49,740 bases of DNA from an uncultured Mucilaginibacter sp. (lineage in GTDB: Bacteria > Bacteroidota > Bacteroidia > Sphingobacteriales > Sphingobacteriaceae). The translations under genes and the position numbers were made by a program. Of this stretch, positions 26,301-35,026 are shown in pieces. The notes under the pieces are model-generated. The model was given only the letters and a program-made list of their open reading frames with translations. It did no database searches and was not told the DNA's origin. Every line of letters begins with the position of its first letter. Positions within the stretch are counted from its first letter, which is position 1. The stretch is taken from assembly GCA_903866915.1 (NCBI GenBank), contig CAIPPO010000185.1, forward strand, positions 1 to 49,740, read 5' to 3'.

Positions 26301-26559
26301 ATTTAAAACCTTAAAACTCGGCAAGGTTGTTGGAACTGAAACCTATCGCTGGATCATATTCACCAGCGGCAAAGGTTTAGTTGACGGCTCGTTTTTTAGG
26401 ATACCGGCATGGGGTTGTTTTACTCTGGATGGTAAAGACATTGAAAAAACAGGGGTCGCACCAGATATTTATGTTAAAACCGGCTTTACGGATCGGCTGG
26501 AAGGCAAAGATCCACAATTGGATAAGGCGATAGATGAGATATTAAAGGATTTGAAATAG
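23389..26559 (+). CDS. Tricorn-type S41 serine protease
   Basis: A 1056-residue exported protease of the tricorn/S41 family. A signal peptide (1-21, ending NAQ) shows it is secreted to the periplasm. A TolB-like beta-propeller occupies about 25-540 (repeats such as VSPDGKWLAFTSN and WSPDSKYIYFSS), then a charged linker (about 543-565). The core and PDZ regions follow, and the S41 catalytic domain includes LSDGEMTTAG with nucleophile S963. A histidine in NSSHQGF and an acidic residue in VVGTETYRW are candidate partners. It probably degrades peptides; physiological substrates are unknown. Divergent from the GT4 gene. Confidence 0.9.
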   Translation: MKKLFPVLLLLLLFKSFANAQAPEAYFVSYPTLTPDGKTVIFSYEGDLWKLDIGSAVAVRLTAMQGEEILPKVSPDGKWLAFTSNQFGNNDVYVMPLAGGDIKQLTFHEANDQVDSWSWDSRSIYFTSNRYNSFSEYKVSISGGTPSRLFGNYFNTIHGVVESPITGELFFSDTWESYLFPNRKHYKGSYNPDIQSYDPKTKAYKRYTDWIGKDFWTTIDGKGNIYFVSDEGNAEYNLYTFAEGKKTALTQFPSSIKRPFVSANGEKVVFEKDYQLFVYDVGSKQTQKLSFNIYRNDVLAKSQEYDVRGKIENFDVSPDGKKLAFVSRGELFVSDVEGKFVHQINKGSSERAGEVKWLPDNRTLLFSQTLGGYFNWYTITAEGTGTAKQLTDDKQNNRGLNVNKAHTTGVYLSGRQEVRLIDLKTLTSKTITKDEIWGFENSAPQISPKGGYVLYTAHRNFEEDIFVYNINTGQTQNLTNSGVSESNPYWSPDSKYIYFSSSRTHPDFPYGSPDAHIYRMPLYKFSDEFRLDKFNDLFKEVKKDSTTDKAKDTKNKDSKPTETAVIPQKERIIDTEFLMKRLERISSYFGIQRGPVVVQKGDKTHVLFLSNQDEGKWSIFHTTIQPFEENKTEKIGSDIYGFDLVNVNDKNYVLEGGNLYTLNLDNNKLDKIDVSLKFDRNLEGEFKQMFDEAWAGLEENYYDGDFHGTDWKKAHDRYAEYLTYVNNRSDLRLLLNDLLGELNSSHQGFYSNGAEESKTLHYRTMETGIVFDNEDPYKVNMLLKTSATYRNGVDIEEGDRLKAVNGVAVDEQLDRNSYFTRPSLEKELELRFDRNGKTITVKLHPEASGDFNGNLYDDWIENNRKVVTDKSKGRIAYIYMKNMGTDALESFLEDMVDDAYKKDALILDLRYNTGGNVHDPVLQFLSQKPYLQWQYRGGQKAQQPNFAPAAKPIILLVNEQTLSDGEMTTAGFKTLKLGKVVGTETYRWIIFTSGKGLVDGSFFRIPAWGCFTLDGKDIEKTGVAPDIYVKTGFTDRLEGKDPQLDKAIDEILKDLK

Positions 26560-26613
26560 TTGGGTATTGAAACAGGATACAAGTAACTTAATTTAATTAG
26601 TATTAAGTTTTTT

Positions 26614-26922
26614 ATGAATTTCCGTCAATTGGCGCTTCGTTTAATAGCAGGCCTAATTACATTTTTGATTGTATACCTTTCGGACACTTTTGTGTACCTA
26701 AAAGATTTCGCAACTTCGCTTGAACCCGGTTGGCATACTACCATTGATCCGCCCGGTTGGCATGCCATGAGCTATCCGTTTGGTAATTCCTTTTCTTTAA
26801 CTTTTGCTATCTTTATTTCTACTGCTTTTGTATACCTGCTATTTAAATACCTGTTTAGGTTTTTAACTTTTATTTGGTTAAAAATCTTTTCTTTGCACCC
26901 GGATGGCAAACGAACTAACTGA
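26614..26922 (+). CDS. Unknown small membrane protein
   Basis: A 102-residue protein that I cannot place in a family. Two hydrophobic regions are visible (about residues 9-28 and 62-92), separated by a proline/tryptophan-rich outer loop containing a tandem-like GWHTTIDPPGWHAMSYP. Its 3' end overlaps the methyltransferase start by 20 nt, and it follows the protease by 54 nt on the same strand. The overlap and good hydrophobic pattern support it as a real gene. Confidence 0.55.
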   Translation: MNFRQLALRLIAGLITFLIVYLSDTFVYLKDFATSLEPGWHTTIDPPGWHAMSYPFGNSFSLTFAIFISTAFVYLLFKYLFRFLTFIWLKIFSLHPDGKRTN

Positions 26923-27649
26923 TAAGGCATTCTGGGCCAATTACTGGGAATCGAAAAAAGGACTGGCTTTTGCGGTTCCGGCCAATTATACCTTTCATAA
27001 GCTGCTGAAAAATATTGTCGAAAAAAAAAACCCGGCAACTGCGGTTGAGTTGGGTGGCTTTCCGGGATATTATGCCATCTTCCTGAAAAAATACTTTGGG
27101 CTTAAAACAACCTTATTCGACTTTTATGTTCATCAAAAGGTATTGACAGAGGTACTTGCAGCTAACGTACTCACTGAAAATGACATCGACGTCATCGAGG
27201 GCGACCTGTTCAATTATCAACCCGAAGCGAAATTTGACCTCGTGCTTTCCTGCGGTTTGATAGAGCATTTTAACGATACTAAAGATATCATTGCACGCCA
27301 CCTCAGCTTCCTTAACCCGGGCGGAACGTTGTTGATTACACTGCCCAATTTTACGGGGGTAAATGGCTGGGTACAGCGCAAATACGATATCAGCAATTAC
27401 GAGAAACATAACATCAGCAGTATGAACCCTCAGGCGCTGGCGCAATATTGCCGGGAACTAGGTTTGAAGGATGTTTCAGCGGGCTATTACGGCAAATTCT
27501 CGGTATGGCTGGAAAACCGCGATCAGCAAAGCGGTTTTACCAAATCGTTTTTGAAAACGATATGGCTGACCGGGAAGATCATCACCCGTATCATTCCGGT
27601 TGAAAGTAAATCACTTTCTCCTTATATTGTTCTCCAAGCAACCAAGTAA
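26903..27649 (+). CDS. Class I SAM-dependent methyltransferase
   Basis: A 248-residue methyltransferase. Motif I is weakly canonical (AVELGGFPGYYAIFLKK), the acidic residue after strand 2 lies in TTLFDFYVH, and the later LVLSCGLIEHFNDTKDII and LNPGGTLLITLPNF stretches are typical of the Methyltransf_11/23-like fold. No membrane segment. It overlaps the preceding small membrane gene and ends 3 nt before the rhomboid gene, suggesting a three-gene unit. The acceptor is unknown; nearby polysaccharide genes make a sugar plausible. Confidence 0.8.
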   Translation: MANELTDKAFWANYWESKKGLAFAVPANYTFHKLLKNIVEKKNPATAVELGGFPGYYAIFLKKYFGLKTTLFDFYVHQKVLTEVLAANVLTENDIDVIEGDLFNYQPEAKFDLVLSCGLIEHFNDTKDIIARHLSFLNPGGTLLITLPNFTGVNGWVQRKYDISNYEKHNISSMNPQALAQYCRELGLKDVSAGYYGKFSVWLENRDQQSGFTKSFLKTIWLTGKIITRIIPVESKSLSPYIVLQATK

Positions 27650-27652
27650 ATT

Positions 27653-29155
27653 ATGGCCTGGGCATGGGGTATTTCGCCTTATCGTAAAACAACAATACCA
27701 CTTGGAGAATATAATTCCGATCACTATCTGACTTTATTGTACCAGGCAATGCTCAACCGCGATTGGGATATTGGCTATTTCGATCATGATGGAATCATCG
27801 CCTATACACCGATATCATGGGCATCCTATTCGGAAGAGATCTCGGCCCACGTAATAAACAATACTATCGTCATCAAAAGCGAATGTGTGGGCTACCAGGG
27901 CTTGTTTACCGATTACAGCAAAAACCAGGAAAATATCGACCGCTTGCTGGATGAGATCGAATATGCCGATTTTCACCTGCATGCTGTGTTGGAGGAAACC
28001 ACACAGGCTTTGATGGACAGTATACCTGAAAAACAATTCCTGAGCCTGGATCATCCACCGATGGCTGGTAAGGAATTGACACATGGATTCATTTGGCCCT
28101 TTGTCCCCAGAAAAAAATATTTCTTTACGCCGTTACTCGTTATTGTTAATATCCTGGCATATATAGTAACTGCCGTAGTGCTGGAAAAGTTAACCTTGAC
28201 GAATCATAGTGGCATCGCGTTCGAAAAAGCGTATCTATCTCTTGGTTTTAGCAGCCGACCGGTTGTGCTCCGTGGTGAGTATTGGCGGTTACTGAGCAGC
28301 ATGTTCCTCCATTTTTCGATACTGCATGTATTTTTTAACATGGTTTTCCTGGTTTATATTGGTTCGCTGATCGAATGTAAAATGGGCAAATGGAACTTTT
28401 TGATGGCATACCTAACTACCGGTATCATTGCAAGTACAGTCTCTGTCATTTGGCACGACAATGAAATTACAGCGGGTGCATCTGGTGCAATTTTTGGCTT
28501 ATTCGGCATTTTACTGGCTTTACTGAGTACTGATTTTTACGAAAAAAGTGCCCGTAAGGCCTTGCTGATCAGTACTGCGATCGTAGTGGCTTACAATATT
28601 ATCCCGATTGGACGGGGCGTTGACCATGCGGCTCATTTCGGCGGATTGATTTCTGGCTATATTTTCGGCTGGATCACTTACTTTGGACTTAAACAAAAAA
28701 ACCAGGTGTTAAGGCAATGGGCTTTGCCGCTTGTCGCGATTCTTACGGTAACCTTACTTGTTTCTTTTACACTCAGATTCAGTAAACATTACCAGACTAA
28801 AGAATATCAAATACTTTCAGCCACAATTGATAGCCTGAGCAATGACATCAGCGAACGCTTTTACCGGAACACATACGTAAGTCGCGATGCCAAACTGGAC
28901 AGCCTTCAACAAAAAGTTCTGCCGGAAGCACGCGAACTTTATAAAATTGCAGGCAAACTTAACCAACTTTCGCTCTCGCCCGAACGTCGTAAAGAAGCCA
29001 CAGTTCGTTCAAAACTCATTGTATTAGAATGTCAGCTTTATCACTGGTTGTTCCTGGAGTTTAAAGAAAATAAAGAGTGGAAATATCGAAACACGATACA
29101 GGAAGTAACCGATTCGGTCAATATTATTCGCGTTGAGTGGTTCAAACACCATTAG
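27653..29155 (+). CDS. Rhomboid-family intramembrane serine protease
   Basis: A 500-residue rhomboid protease. The catalytic dyad is visible: S277 in the GASGAIFGLFG motif and H328 in HAAHFGGLISG. The six-helix core runs from about residue 160 to 370. It is preceded by a soluble domain of about 150 residues (WDIGYFDHDGIIAYTPISWA) and followed by a 130-residue soluble tail, both unusual in length for bacterial rhomboids but seen in Bacteroidota homologues. Two candidate catalytic histidines, H325 and H328, are close together. Substrates are unknown. It begins 3 nt after the methyltransferase. Confidence 0.88.
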   Translation: MAWAWGISPYRKTTIPLGEYNSDHYLTLLYQAMLNRDWDIGYFDHDGIIAYTPISWASYSEEISAHVINNTIVIKSECVGYQGLFTDYSKNQENIDRLLDEIEYADFHLHAVLEETTQALMDSIPEKQFLSLDHPPMAGKELTHGFIWPFVPRKKYFFTPLLVIVNILAYIVTAVVLEKLTLTNHSGIAFEKAYLSLGFSSRPVVLRGEYWRLLSSMFLHFSILHVFFNMVFLVYIGSLIECKMGKWNFLMAYLTTGIIASTVSVIWHDNEITAGASGAIFGLFGILLALLSTDFYEKSARKALLISTAIVVAYNIIPIGRGVDHAAHFGGLISGYIFGWITYFGLKQKNQVLRQWALPLVAILTVTLLVSFTLRFSKHYQTKEYQILSATIDSLSNDISERFYRNTYVSRDAKLDSLQQKVLPEARELYKIAGKLNQLSLSPERRKEATVRSKLIVLECQLYHWLFLEFKENKEWKYRNTIQEVTDSVNIIRVEWFKHH

Positions 29156-29159
29156 GGTG

Positions 29160-30086
29160 CTAATCCCTGCTACGCTTCTTTTGTAATTTCGATTGTAGTT
29201 GTTTGATATATCGTAAGCCTCTTTGCAACAAAGTACCTTTTCTCCCTGAAAGGAACTGCCTGATCGCCTGGTAGGCTTGCTGGTTTTCTTTGAGTTCTGT
29301 CGGAAACTCCGTCACCGGTGTTTGAGAAACCTGCACATGGTAGGTCCGTTCGTTATTAGAATGTACCCCAGATCCATCATGACCTATATTATGTATCAAC
29401 GAATGCGAGGGATTAAGCGTTAAACCCTTTTTAAGGAAGATGGAAGCATACCAGCGTATGGCCCAGGAGTTATTGCGGCCAGCTTTGAACTGCTCTATCT
29501 GCTTCCAGAAATTCATTTTGCCCTCAATAGAAAATTGGTGGATCATGCCTTTGTCGAATTGACCGATCAGGTGGTCGATATCAGGTTCAAAATCTTTCCA
29601 AGCCCTTGCCCAGGTGGCCCAGCCCCAGCTGGTAGCTGCCCGGTAGAAGAAAGTTTGAGGCAGCGTTTTATCCGGCAGGCTGTACATATAAGCGCCGATG
29701 TGCATCACTTTTTCCTCTTTCAAATAACGATCAAGTGCCTCGTTAAAATATTGAAGCGTATAGGGTGATGACAGCAAATCATCCTCAAAAACGATCACCT
29801 TATCATATTCATTCACCAGTTTGGTTACCCCACTGATGATGGAATTAGCCAAACCCAGATTACGGTCGCGTTCAATTAATTTGACAGATTTAAAGCCGGT
29901 GGTTTCCTTCGCCAATTGGCGCACCTGTTCCACTTTTGAAATATCGGCATCGGTTTTGGGCCCGTCTAAAAAAATAAACAGACGCGATTCATCTGCCAGC
30001 AGGTTCTTTTGCAGGTAGCTGATGGTCCGCCGCGTATGCTCGGGCCGGTTATAAACGAATAAAGCAATGGGCGCCAGGTTCTGCAT
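29160..30086 (-). CDS. Glycosyltransferase (GT-A, GNT-I-like)
   Basis: A 308-residue GT-A-fold glycosyltransferase. It opens PIALFVYNRPEHTRRTISYL, and has an acidic metal-binding motif in VIVFEDDLLSSP, with a central WGWATWARAW motif typical of this sugar-transferase group. The C-terminus is basic (KQLQSKLQKKRSRD). It is the last gene of a minus-strand set with a flippase and two methyltransferases, which fits assembly of a lipid-linked polysaccharide. Donor and acceptor are unknown. Its 3' end converges with the rhomboid gene, with only 4 nt between the stops. Confidence 0.8.
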   Translation of the reverse strand: MQNLAPIALFVYNRPEHTRRTISYLQKNLLADESRLFIFLDGPKTDADISKVEQVRQLAKETTGFKSVKLIERDRNLGLANSIISGVTKLVNEYDKVIVFEDDLLSSPYTLQYFNEALDRYLKEEKVMHIGAYMYSLPDKTLPQTFFYRAATSWGWATWARAWKDFEPDIDHLIGQFDKGMIHQFSIEGKMNFWKQIEQFKAGRNNSWAIRWYASIFLKKGLTLNPSHSLIHNIGHDGSGVHSNNERTYHVQVSQTPVTEFPTELKENQQAYQAIRQFLSGRKGTLLQRGLRYIKQLQSKLQKKRSRD

Positions 30087-30100
30087 GGTTATACCTTTTA

Positions 30101-30874
30101 TCAGAAAATGTTTACCTGTTCATCCGCCTTTTTACAAAGCACGGTATAAGCGTTGGCCATCGCCTCACTTTTTTTCTTACCACCAAAACAGATGATTGCC
30201 TTTTTGAGTGTATATTCAGCACTGATCTTCAAATCACTTATCAGGCTTTTTGGTTTCTTTTGGTTGATGTAGGTATTAAATTTAGTTACCTCAGGCTCTA
30301 TCATTGATGTCAGGTCGGCAACTACTTCAAAGCCTTCAGAACGCAACAGGTAACGGAGTGAGGTTGGAGTATAAATGTTGATGTGCCCGTAAGCAAGGAA
30401 ATGTTTAATTTTTTTGTCTACGTCAGCTTTGTAGTCGCGCGGCACTTCGATCACCGACCAGGCCGCCACTCGTTTGAGTTCGCGCAACAGTAAGCGTTCA
30501 TGCTCCACATGCTCCAAAACATGCGAAAGGATGATCAGATCAAAGTTATTATCATCGAAGGGTAAATGGTAGCCATCAAAAATACTTACCGATTTAAGGT
30601 TAGTAATATTTCTTGCTTTAATATGTCCAACTCCGCTTTCCGATATCTCAACCGCATGGTATTCAGGAGCAAAGTTTTGTTCGGCCAATAGCTTTAAGAT
30701 ACTGCCGTCACCTGCACCCACTTCAAGCACTTTTTTAAAGTTATGCCCCTGGCAAACGTCGATGATATGTTGGGCCTTGAATTTGGCACCAAGCATACGC
30801 CAGGCCTCATCGTGTTTGTTATAAAATTCGTCGTAAGCGTGCTTAACGTTATCGCTAACTATCTGTTCGGCCAT
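30101..30874 (-). CDS. Class I SAM-dependent methyltransferase
   Basis: A 257-residue methyltransferase with a canonical motif I, VLEVGAGDGSILKLL, near residues 45-59, and LIILSHVLEHVEHERLLLRE as the post-II/IV region of the Methyltransf_11/23 type. No signal peptide. It lies 3 nt after the stop of the upstream methyltransferase-like gene and 14 nt before the glycosyltransferase, so it belongs to the polysaccharide operon. The substrate is likely a sugar or polyprenyl-linked glycan, by context only. Confidence 0.85.
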   Translation of the reverse strand: MAEQIVSDNVKHAYDEFYNKHDEAWRMLGAKFKAQHIIDVCQGHNFKKVLEVGAGDGSILKLLAEQNFAPEYHAVEISESGVGHIKARNITNLKSVSIFDGYHLPFDDNNFDLIILSHVLEHVEHERLLLRELKRVAAWSVIEVPRDYKADVDKKIKHFLAYGHINIYTPTSLRYLLRSEGFEVVADLTSMIEPEVTKFNTYINQKKPKSLISDLKISAEYTLKKAIICFGGKKKSEAMANAYTVLCKKADEQVNIF

Positions 30875-30877
30875 AGC

Positions 30878-31525
30878 TTAAATCCCTAAACAATTATCTA
30901 CCCGGTAAAAAACGGAGGTTGCTTTGTTATAAAATAGTCCTGGTGAAATACCACTGAACGACAATTGTTTAAAACCTTTCTTCAACAAAAAGTCTATGCC
31001 TTCGCGGTAATATTCCCTTTCTGAATCGTCGAGCACCACTACCCCTTCATTGGTTAAAGCATCAACCGCCTGCTTGCAACAATTAACCCGGTCGCGCCCG
31101 TCTACAATGATCACATCAAATTTTTCTTCCAGTTTAACCGGCATGTGGCAATAATCGCCACCCCGAATCAATTCGCAATAGATCATTTCCGAGTTTTCAG
31201 GTTTATCTTTAACGATTTTGTCGAACCACTCCTTATCATGCTCTACCGAAACCACAATGCCGGCAGATTTTGCATAGAAAAATGTTGAATTACCAGACCC
31301 GAATTCAAATATCGTATGTTGCTTTTTAATGCGATTTTTGATAAAATCGATAAAAGAATAGGTGACCCATGGAATCGGATTTCCTTCACCATCAACCGGA
31401 CTTTTGGTATCAAACGCTTTGAACCAGCCGATATCGCAGAGGTACCCTTTATGATTAAATGACAGCAGGCTTTTCAGTCTGGAAGGCTGTGTCAACACCT
31501 TCAGTAGTGATGTGTATTTACTCAA
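30878..31525 (-). CDS. SAM-dependent methyltransferase-like protein
   Basis: A 215-residue Rossmann-type methyltransferase related to the FkbM/Methyltransf_24 set. Motif I is TIFEFGSGNSTFFYA, the second acidic strand is VVSVEHDKEWF, and FDVIIVDGRDRVNCC is the motif IV region. The beginning overlaps the flippase gene by 4 nt (ATGA), a translational coupling typical of an operon. The target is unknown. Confidence 0.78.
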   Translation of the reverse strand: MSKYTSLLKVLTQPSRLKSLLSFNHKGYLCDIGWFKAFDTKSPVDGEGNPIPWVTYSFIDFIKNRIKKQHTIFEFGSGNSTFFYAKSAGIVVSVEHDKEWFDKIVKDKPENSEMIYCELIRGGDYCHMPVKLEEKFDVIIVDGRDRVNCCKQAVDALTNEGVVVLDDSEREYYREGIDFLLKKGFKQLSFSGISPGLFYNKATSVFYRVDNCLGI

Positions 31526-32838
31526 CGTTTGATGATTTTTTGAAACAACGAAAATAGTAATAATGACTTTAACATCATCACTCCTTGTTTGTTCACTTTT
31601 GGTATGGCTAAAACAAAGAATGCAGCCGATGCATAGGCTGCCAAAGTTGCAATTGCAGCGCCCATCATACCCATTTTGGGGATCAGAATCAGGTTTAAAA
31701 CAATATTGACCAGTGCACCAAAACCCGTACGGATAAAGGTCAACCTGTTATAATTCTCGGCAATGAGGTATTGGCTGTTTGCCGCACCCAGGAAAACGAA
31801 AACGCCTGACCAGATATGTACAGATAACACCGGCGCAGCATACGCATATTGGTGTTTATAGAATTTATAGATCAGGGGCGAGGTAAAAGTAATAATAATA
31901 GCCACCGGCACACTTAAATATACCATCAGATCATACAGGTTTTGGATACGCTTGTTATAACGGGCCACATCATCGCGGCGGGCATTTAATATAGCCGGAA
32001 ATAGCGAGGTGACGATAACCGAAGGCACAAAGTTCCAGGCTTCGCTCAAGCTGGATACCGTTTGGTAGGCCCCTGCTTCTTTTACGCCTTTCATTCTTTG
32101 CAGCATTATGGCGTCAATCTTCATATATAATGCCACCATGATGCCAGAGATGATCAGGGGCCAGGAGAATGCTATTAATTTTTTTGCTAAAGCAGGATCA
32201 TAGGTCCAGTGGTAAAGGTTCCGGCCCTTGCGATGGTAGGTAAAAAAATAACCTACCGAAATCATCAAAAAATCGAATGCATAGGCGTATACAAAATACT
32301 CCAGCGGCATCTTATTGAAGATCAACAGCAGCTTGATTGCAGCAGATACTACGTTAGCTGCGATCTGCACCTGCATAATGTATTTAGACTGTACTTCCGA
32401 CTGGAAATACGAGTCGATCACCGTGAATGGTTGTATTACTCCTATAAAGGATAAAATAAACACATAGCTATAGGGCGTACCAGTTGCCGGGTAGATATGA
32501 AAAGATGCCCAGATAAGTGGGATACAGGCAAAACCTGCCATCAATTTCATCAGGAAGGAAGTTCCTAATATTTTATCCCGGCTGTCGGGAAAAGCGTGCA
32601 GTTCTTTTACAATGTATTGATCGAGGCCAAGCGAAGCAATCGCCGAAAAGAAATAGATATATACCGTAGCACCCGAGAGGATACCATTTTTATCAGGCAG
32701 CAGGTAATTGGCAACCTGGATACCGACGATCATCTTGATCAGCAAACTCCCTACCCGCCCAATAAAGAGCATTCCCGTATTTTTGAAATACTTATTTAAT
32801 GCCTCAGCATCAAAACCGGGGATATTGGGTATACGCAT
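31522..32838 (-). CDS. Oligosaccharide flippase (Wzx/MATE-like)
   Basis: A 438-residue polytopic protein of the polysaccharide-biosynthesis flippase family (MOP superfamily). It has about twelve to fourteen hydrophobic helices spread over the length and the typical opening of the family, with GRVGSLLIKMIVGIQVANYL near the first helix and AWNFVPSVIVTSLFPAILNA in the middle. It would move lipid-linked oligosaccharide across the inner membrane. It is the first gene of the minus-strand surface-polysaccharide group 32838-29160, with coupled downstream methyltransferases and a glycosyltransferase. No Wzy-type polymerase is visible here. Confidence 0.85.
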   Translation of the reverse strand: MRIPNIPGFDAEALNKYFKNTGMLFIGRVGSLLIKMIVGIQVANYLLPDKNGILSGATVYIYFFSAIASLGLDQYIVKELHAFPDSRDKILGTSFLMKLMAGFACIPLIWASFHIYPATGTPYSYVFILSFIGVIQPFTVIDSYFQSEVQSKYIMQVQIAANVVSAAIKLLLIFNKMPLEYFVYAYAFDFLMISVGYFFTYHRKGRNLYHWTYDPALAKKLIAFSWPLIISGIMVALYMKIDAIMLQRMKGVKEAGAYQTVSSLSEAWNFVPSVIVTSLFPAILNARRDDVARYNKRIQNLYDLMVYLSVPVAIIITFTSPLIYKFYKHQYAYAAPVLSVHIWSGVFVFLGAANSQYLIAENYNRLTFIRTGFGALVNIVLNLILIPKMGMMGAAIATLAAYASAAFFVLAIPKVNKQGVMMLKSLLLFSLFQKIIKR

Positions 32839-32885
32839 ACTTAATTAAGAATCAGGAGCCAAGATACAAGATTCAGTAACTTAAA

Positions 32886-32919
32886 TTAAAAAGAGCCGGA
32901 AAAACATGTTCCCCGGCTC
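32886..32919 (-). terminator. Intrinsic terminator after typA
   Basis: GAGCCGG (32893-32899) pairs with CCGGCTC (32913-32919). On the minus strand the stem is followed by TTTTTAATTTAA. It lies about 25 nt past the typA stop and separates it from the flippase operon. Confidence 0.75.
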
Positions 32920-32944
32920 CTGATAACTAATAAGAATTAATCAA

Positions 32945-34756
32945 TCACTGATTAACAAACTTCTTCGAGTTTACCTTACGTTCATTCTCGGTAAGGTATA
33001 TCTTGCGCATGCGGATGCTTAGTGGTGTAACTTCGATGTACTCATCAGCCTGGATATATTCCATCGATTCTTCGAGCGAAAATTTGATAGCAGGAGCTAT
33101 ACGCACGTTGGTATCGCTGCCAGATGCACGCATGTTGGTTAACTGCTTGCCCTTGGTCAGGTTGATCACCAGATCGTTATCGCGGATATGCTCGCCTAAT
33201 ACCTGACCCTCGTAAATATCTACACCCGGATCGATAAAGAAGCGACCCCTGTCTTGCAGTTTATCGATGGCAAAAGCGGTAGTTTTACCGGTATCCATGG
33301 ATACCAAAACACCGTTCAACCTGCCCGGGATTGAACCTTTCCAGGGTTCGTATGATTTAAAGCGGTGAGCCATAATAGCCTCGCCACCCGTTGCTGTTAA
33401 AACGTTGTTACGTAAACCAATGATACCACGTGCAGGTATCTCAAACTCCAAATGCTGCAGGTCGCCTTTTGGTTCCATTACCAGCAGGTCGCCTTTACGC
33501 TGAGTTACCAGCTCAATTACCTTACCTGCAACTTCGCCCGGTACATCAACAATCAGTGTTTCCACCGGCTCGCATTTTACACCGTCAATTTCTTTAATGA
33601 TAACCTGTGGCTGGCCTACCTGTAATTCGTAACCCTCACGGCGCATGGTTTCGATCAATACCGATAAGTGCAGGATACCCCGACCATATACCAAATAGGA
33701 ATCCGGAGAATCTGTTTCAATAACTTTCAGCGCAAGGTTTTTCTCCATTTCTTTAAACAGGCGGTCACGCAGGTGACGTGAGGTCACAAACTTGCCTTCC
33801 TTGCCAAAGAATGGTGAAGTATTGATGGTGAAGAGCATGTTCATCGTAGGCTCGTCAATTTTAATAACGGCCAATTGCTCTGGGTTTTCGAAATCGGCAA
33901 TAGTATCACCTATTTCAAAGCCTTCAATACCAACAACTGCACATATATCGCCCGATTTTACTTCAGTTACCTTGACTTTACCAAGGCCTTCAAAAGTATA
34001 AAGCTCTTTGATACGTGATTTTTGGATCTTGCCATCGCGTTTTACCAACGATACCGGCTGATTTTCTTTGATTACTCCCCTTGCAACGCGACCAATAGCA
34101 ATTCGGCCCACAAAAGAAGAATAATCCAATGAGGTGATTTGCATCTGCAATGTACCTTCAGCTATCGGAGCTGAGGGAATATGAGAAAGGATGGTATCCA
34201 TCAAAGGGAAAATGTCTTCTGTAGGCTTTTTCCAGTCGGTGCTCATCCAACCCTGTTTTGACGAACCATAGATCACCGGGAAATCAAGCTGATCTTCGGT
34301 TGCTTCGAGGTTGAAGAACAATTCGAATATCTGTTCGTAAACTTCTTCTGGACGACAGTTTTCCTTATCAACTTTGTTTACAACCACGATCGGTTTTAAG
34401 CCCAGCGATAAAGCTTTTTGCGTTACAAAACGAGTTTGGGGCATTGCGCCTTCAAACGCATCGCACAATAACAACACGCCATCGGCCATTTTTAATACCC
34501 GTTCCACTTCACCGCCAAAGTCGGCGTGACCAGGAGTGTCAATGATGTTAATTTTAACGTCTTTATAGCGTACCGAAACGTTTTTGGAAACGATGGTAAT
34601 ACCTCGCTCGCGTTCCAGGTCGTTATTATCTAATATCAGTTCGCCTGTCTCCTGGTTATCCCTAAAGATAGCGCAACTGTGTAATATCTTATCAACCAGG
34701 GTAGTTTTTCCGTGGTCAACGTGTGCGATGATCGCAATATTTCTGATTTTTTGCAT
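32945..34756 (-). CDS. typA: Translational GTPase TypA/BipA
   Basis: A 603-residue ribosome-binding GTPase of the EF-G/LepA group, involved in ribosome assembly and stress growth. GTPase motifs are intact: G1 AHVDHGKTTLVDKIL, G3 DTPGHADFGGEV and G4 NKVDKENCRPEE. Domains II, III and V and the TypA-specific C-terminal part follow, with length typical for the family. A small perfect hairpin (CCGTAG-AAAGG-CTACGG on the minus strand, 34776-34792) lies in the leader, about 20 nt before the start. It ends at its own terminator, so it is probably monocistronic. Confidence 0.96.
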   Translation of the reverse strand: MQKIRNIAIIAHVDHGKTTLVDKILHSCAIFRDNQETGELILDNNDLERERGITIVSKNVSVRYKDVKINIIDTPGHADFGGEVERVLKMADGVLLLCDAFEGAMPQTRFVTQKALSLGLKPIVVVNKVDKENCRPEEVYEQIFELFFNLEATEDQLDFPVIYGSSKQGWMSTDWKKPTEDIFPLMDTILSHIPSAPIAEGTLQMQITSLDYSSFVGRIAIGRVARGVIKENQPVSLVKRDGKIQKSRIKELYTFEGLGKVKVTEVKSGDICAVVGIEGFEIGDTIADFENPEQLAVIKIDEPTMNMLFTINTSPFFGKEGKFVTSRHLRDRLFKEMEKNLALKVIETDSPDSYLVYGRGILHLSVLIETMRREGYELQVGQPQVIIKEIDGVKCEPVETLIVDVPGEVAGKVIELVTQRKGDLLVMEPKGDLQHLEFEIPARGIIGLRNNVLTATGGEAIMAHRFKSYEPWKGSIPGRLNGVLVSMDTGKTTAFAIDKLQDRGRFFIDPGVDIYEGQVLGEHIRDNDLVINLTKGKQLTNMRASGSDTNVRIAPAIKFSLEESMEYIQADEYIEVTPLSIRMRKIYLTENERKVNSKKFVNQ

Positions 34757-35026
34757 GAAAATGCTGCCTCTCTTCCGTAGCCTTTCTACGGTCTAAATTT
34801 TGCGCGAAGGTACGGTTAATTAACCGGATTTGGAAAGGATAGCCAACTATTAGCCGAGAAATGATTTTGGCTTAACATTGGGGTGGGTGGGTAGTGGTGC
34901 CTGGCGCGAGGAGGGTGGCGCTGGTGCCAGGCTGGTGGCGATGTTTAAAAATAAATCGGCACAAAATCAATAAATCAGAAATACCCTGCTTTTCCTTATC
35001 TTCATCCTACAAGCAAAAAGCCAGTC

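Noticed and set aside
34865-34945. GC-rich inverted repeat (GCCTGGC/GCCAGGC) as a riboswitch or ncRNA
   Set aside because: Only a 7-bp stem with no further structure or known motif; it is more likely a decayed repeat.
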